Source: Anaeramoeba flamelloides | Lineage: Eukaryota > Metamonada > Anaeramoebidae | Direction: 5' to 3' | Assembly (NCBI GenBank): GCA_027625915.1 | Contig: JANTQA010000015.1 | Span: 6,849,001-6,913,000, forward strand | DNA: 64,000 nucleotides | Shown here: one piece after another, positions 60,161 through 64,000 of the stretch | Position numbering within the stretch: position 1 is the first letter of the stretch | Layout of the letters: each line of letters starts with the position of its first letter | The notes under the pieces: generated by a model | What the model saw: the letters and a program-made list of their open reading frames with translations, nothing else | Told to the model about the DNA's origin: nothing | The model's database searches: none | Position numbers and translations under genes: made by a program

Positions 60161-60522
60161 TATAAACTCCATTTCACTCAAAGGGGCCCAACCAAAAATG
60201 AAAAAGTGACTTTATTTTTAAGAATCAACCAAACTTAGATTGTTTAGAAATACGAGAAATAATAAACTTCATATAAGAGTCGATAATTATAAAAGAAACC
60301 CCTGAACAAACCATAAATTTCAAAAAAAAAAAAATGTTAAAAAATTTTTGGGGCCCATTCATATGAACGTATCGTGCAAAATTCTCAATTTCTTTAGGAA
60401 ATTAAAATCGTTGATAATAAGATTTTTTTACTTGTAAATGTATGAATTTTAAAAGAACATACAAAGCTTAACTTTTCTTAATGTTTATTTCGTTTTTCAA
60501 ACATTTTTTTTTTCAAAGTTAA

Positions 60523-60569
<47 letters not shown>

Positions 60570-60733
60570 CAAAAAGCAAAAAACAAAAAAAAAAAAATTT
60601 TACAAAATGAGAAAAAATGATTTTGATCTAAAAATTGAAATTTTTAGTTTGATAAGAGTAATAAATTAAACTCATAGAATGTCTTCCATTTCTTCAATAG
60701 AACTGGGCCCCTTTGACTATAAAAGAGTTTATG
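60161..60733. mobile_element. Inverted-repeat element, family 3, copy 2
   Basis: Left end TATAAACTCCATTTCACTCA then AAGGGGCCC; right end GGGCCCCTTTGACTATAAAA then GAGTTTATG. The ends are inverted copies of each other and match copy 1 at 48341. The interior carries a 38-base A run at about 60531-60568. Non-coding. Confidence 0.78.
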
Positions 60734-60761
60734 TTATCACCAAAACCTCTAATGTTTAAAT

Positions 60762-61310
60762 TAACCACATTTCACTCAAAGGTGTCCAATCGAAAATGAA
60801 AATTTAACTTTTTTTAAGAATTATCATATATACAATTGTTTAGAAATAGGGGTAATGATAATATTTGGGCTATCGTTGATATTAAGAAATTAAATATTAT
60901 CAAATTATATCAATTTCAAAATGAATAAAATTGTAAAAAAACAGTTGGTTTATTTCATTGGAATGTCTTTTCTAATTTTTCTCAATTTCTATAGGGTGTT
61001 TAAAAGGTAGCCAATAATATTTATTGTTTTTTAATGTATTCATTTTAAATAAATAAAAAGGTCTCATTTTTCTTATGGTTATTTTGAGTTTTCAAACATT
61101 ATTTTTTCAAATTGACTTTTTCAAAAAAAAAAAAAAAAAAACAGAAAAGAAAAAAATGTAATTTAAAAATAAAAAATATAAAATATTAATAAAATTGAAA
61201 AAAAAAATTGATCTAAAATTAGATAATTTATTTTGACAAGAATATAGGTCAAAACAATAAAATATCTTCTATTTTATAGAAAAAAAATGGTCTTATTTGT
61301 ATGAAAGGTG
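60762..61310. mobile_element. Inverted-repeat element, family 3, copy 3 (in tandem with copy 2)
   Basis: ACATTTCACTCAAAGGTGTC and CGAAAATGAAAATTTAACTT repeat the left end of copy 2 about 600 bp further on, and interior blocks (AGAAATAGGGG, CTCAATTTCTATAGG, TTTTCAAACATTATTTTTTC) follow in the same order. The right end is eroded. A direct tandem of two related elements. Confidence 0.6.
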
Positions 61311-61338
61311 GTTAAATTAATTGTTGGTGGGTTTGGGA

Positions 61339-61355
61339 GGGGGGGGGGGGGGGGG
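61339..61355. repeat. Run of 17 G
   Basis: A homopolymer of about 17 G preceded by GTTTGGGA. By far the longest G run in a window that otherwise consists mostly of A and T runs. Confidence 0.9.
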
Positions 61356-62047
61356 ATGGCGTATGTTCTGAAGTTTCCTAATTAGTAATTTCTATTCGAA
61401 GGGTGAATAAAAAAAGTCATTTGGAAAAGTTTAAACGTATTTTTTTTTTCTAATATTTTCAATTTTGGTTTACACAATTATCCAAAGTAATTTTTAATTT
61501 ATTATTACATAAATAAAATAAATTTACTTTTCTTAACTAGAGTTTATTAGTTATTTTTTAATAGTGGAAAATGTTGGTTATTTATTTTCTTTTCATATTT
61601 AAATTTTTTAAAAAAATATTAATTAATTAGTTAAATTTACAAAGTTGAAAATAAGCTAAGCAATACGTGGTTATTTAAAAGGTTGTTTAATATCTTATTT
61701 ACGTTTTCTGTTTTTTTATTTCACGTTACTCTAACTTAATATATTCCTAAAAAATAGCAATTATAAAATACCTTTTTTAAAAAAATCATCTTACTTTTTA
61801 GATCAATACATATTGAAATATTGGTAATATCTCTTTTTTTGATTATTTTCATTATTGGGGGAAATTATATATTATTAATTTATGAATAAAGCCAAGAAAA
61901 AAATAATATTCTTTGAAAAGTAATTAAAATAATTAGAAAAAAACATTTTTATAGAAAATAATTTTTTTTTAAATTTTTTAAAAAAACTATATACAGTCTA
62001 ATATTTTATATAACTTTTATGAAACAAAAACTTGGCGTTTGGATGGG

Positions 62048-62080
<33 letters not shown>

Positions 62081-63358
62081 CGTGTGTGTGTGTTTGTGTG
62101 TTTGTGTGTGTGTCTGTGCAAAATTGGAATTTCAAAAAATGAAAATCAATTTTGAATAAAAAATTGAAAACATAAAAAAAAAAAAAAAGTTCTACATATA
62201 TTTTAATTGGCTGTAAATACATTCAAAGAGTTGTCTGAAATAGAGGGCTGAATGTTGTTTTAGTTCACACAAGATGACACCAACGCACTTTTTTTTACTA
62301 AAACACTTTATTTGATCTTAAAATTGAAATAATAAATAAACTTGTTCAAAATTCTACTTAATTTTCCATTTTGTTTATTAGAAAATTTTTTTATTAAGGT
62401 TCAAATGGTATGCTGTGTATTTATGTAATATTCAAGTTGTAATTCACTATTAATAGTTATATTCTGATAATTTTACTTGATCGGTTTTAAAAATCTAAAT
62501 CATAAAAAAAATAATCACAAAGATTTCATTGTTACAAAATTCAAATAAAAAAAAACACCAATTCAAAGAATATCATGATATTAAAATTTTCAGTAATATT
62601 ATTAAATATTTATTTGGGACAAATTAAAATTTTTCATAATTTTGAAGATTTTCTCGGTTTTTTCATAAGAAAGTTTTTAAGAATTTTTCATGATTTTGAG
62701 TTGAAAAAGTAAAACAATTATTTTGTGATTAGTGTTATTTTAGTTCTTAAATTATAGAAAATCCAAAATATTTAAATCATCATTTCTAAAAACCTTTAAA
62801 AAAATCTCCAAACCCCAATTTTATGAACAAATGAAAGTAACAACTTATAACCCTTAAAGTAAATGATAAAAGCCTAATACTTAAAATAATTATTTTTTTT
62901 TTTCTCAAAATCCTATGTAAAATTCCCTAACCTATCATCCAAACAACCCAAACCTACTCTAGCATACTCTAACCTAACCTACCTACCATAACCTATCCAA
63001 ATTTGTCTACCATACCCTAACACATACAAAAGGTTTTTTTTTTTAATACTACCGCATATTTATTTAAATGGAATTGACTCTTTTGAAAAAATTGAGAATT
63101 TTACCACTTTTGAAATTTGACCAAATTTGAATAGCACTAATTTTACCAAAAATTTAATTAAAAAAAAATTATTAAGATCTTTGGATACAATTGAAAATTC
63201 AAATCTCACCAAATTCAAAAGTGTCTCATTGACAAAATAAAAAAAAAAAAAAAAAAGTTTGATAGTTGGATCTCATGTCACAAAACACATGATAAACAAA
63301 ATAACTCCAAAAGTGTCTCAATTAATTAAAATTGGTTTTTTGTTTCATCATTTCTAAC
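61356..63358. other. Intergenic, AT-rich, right part of window
   Basis: No gene recognised. A C-rich strand segment at 62925-63030 (CCTAACCTATC, CTAACCTAACCTACC) resembles degenerate telomeric repeats and is described under the findings. Confidence 0.45.
62050..62119. repeat. TA then GT compound microsatellite
   Basis: About 15 TA units pass directly into GT repeats broken by GTTT and GTCT. Confidence 0.9.
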
Positions 63359-63785
63359 AATTAAATTTCTTCGATTTAGAACAAAATTCTTTCCTTCAGT
63401 AGAAAATCGATCCAATGCAATTTGAACCAATTTTTTGTTCTTTTGGAATCCTCCTTATTTTACAAAACAATGATTTTGTACTATTATTTTGATAAAAACG
63501 ACCTTATTTTTAAATATAAAAATAAATAAAAAAAAAAATCTTAGAGATCTCAAAAACTGCGATACTTCAAAATTCACCCAATTTTTTTCAAAATTTCATA
63601 TTGAGAACAATTTTTCAAATTGGAAATTGAGTATGTCTCTTTAATACTTTTTTCACAAAATATCCTAGTTTTCCACTCTTAGTTTTTTGAAATCGAGTGT
63701 ACACTTGGTGTTGGTCAGTTTTTTATTGGTCTTTATATCCAACAAAATTGCCAATAATTTTTTTCCCAGTTCCAAAAAATATTTT
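63359..63785. repeat. Dispersed repeat, partner of the VPS18-intron copy
   Basis: ATTAAATTTCTTCGATTTAG, CTTAGAGATCTCAA, TTGAGTATGTCTCTTTAA and TTTTATTGGTCTTTATATC follow in the same order as in 32942-33375. Divergence is substantial, so both copies are old. Confidence 0.65.
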
Positions 63786-64000
63786 TCCCATTCTTACTTA
63801 ACACTATAAAAGATTGAATTCTCACCAAACCAAGCCACTCAGATCTTGCAATCTCTCAATAGATCCAACATTGTTCCTTTTGAACAAAGTGCAAACTTGT
63901 CTTTATTTTTATTAAATAGTCTTTGAGAAAATCGATTTTTGTATCAAAAGAAATCAATTTTTTATTGGATAAATTGCGAAAAAGTTCAGTATTTAGATCG
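63786..64000. other. Window end, non-coding
   Basis: AT-rich sequence with no feature seen. Confidence 0.4.

Noticed and set aside
60531-60598. Long A run with AAAGCAAAAAGC, considered as the poly-A tail of a retroposed gene or LINE
   Set aside because: It lies inside a family-3 inverted-repeat element and no coding sequence precedes it.

Overview
This is a very AT-rich nuclear window from a unicellular eukaryote. It has spliceosomal GT..AG introns that are mostly 125-520 bp, the standard genetic code (most genes end in TAA), Asn-rich and Glu/Lys-rich low-complexity tracts, and conserved eukaryotic proteins (importin alpha, CENP-S, VPS18, Arp2, ribosomal protein eL15). The protein style (KEKE and poly-N tracts, a TPR plus double-BTB protein, Arp2, a bacterial-type nitroreductase in an otherwise eukaryotic contig) resembles the anaerobic amoebae of the genus Anaeramoeba. 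That assignment is inference; another amoeboid protist is possible.

Layout. 1-3401: a decayed pogo/Tigger-type (DDE_1) DNA transposon with its right end visible; its transposase gene is interrupted by a 197-bp palindromic MITE. 3992-6330: importin alpha, five exons. 10835-11344: CENP-S/MHF1 histone-fold protein, two exons. 15854-16870 (minus): bZIP transcription factor, with heat-shock-element-like repeats upstream. 20549-23359 (minus): TPR-LRR-BTB-BTB protein. 28237-38922 (minus): VPS18, five exons, with two exceptionally long introns (about 4.2 and 3.0 kb). 43913-45861 (minus): Arp2, four exons, with an apparent one-base frameshift in exon 2. 46694-47759: eL15, three exons, divergent from Arp2. 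56640-57179: intronless nitroreductase, probably acquired from a prokaryote.

The genes are mostly housekeeping and are not an operon or pathway: nuclear import (importin alpha), kinetochore/DNA repair (CENP-S), endolysosomal tethering (VPS18), branched actin nucleation (Arp2) and translation (eL15). About nine genes occupy 64 kb; roughly two thirds of the window is non-coding.

The non-coding space is rich in small non-autonomous inverted-repeat elements. I recognise at least four families by comparing the window with itself: (1) a roughly 196-bp near-perfect palindrome flanked by TA, with nine copies from fresh to badly decayed, one inside the transposase and one inside a VPS18 intron; (2) a roughly 550-bp foldback element with 188-bp arms, flanked by TTAA in the fresh copy; (3) a 550-720-bp element with ends rich in TCAAAGGGG, present as one dispersed copy and a tandem pair; (4) a roughly 165-bp hairpin, one copy of which is nested in family 3. 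The most unusual non-coding structure is a pair of clusters of degenerate TATCGCGATA palindromes at 58962-59152 and 60056-60158, bracketing a 0.9-kb core with no gene that I can recognise. I saw no rRNA, CRISPR, retrovirus-like or Polinton-like element. Non-coding stretches were read by eye only, so small RNAs without obvious motifs would be missed.
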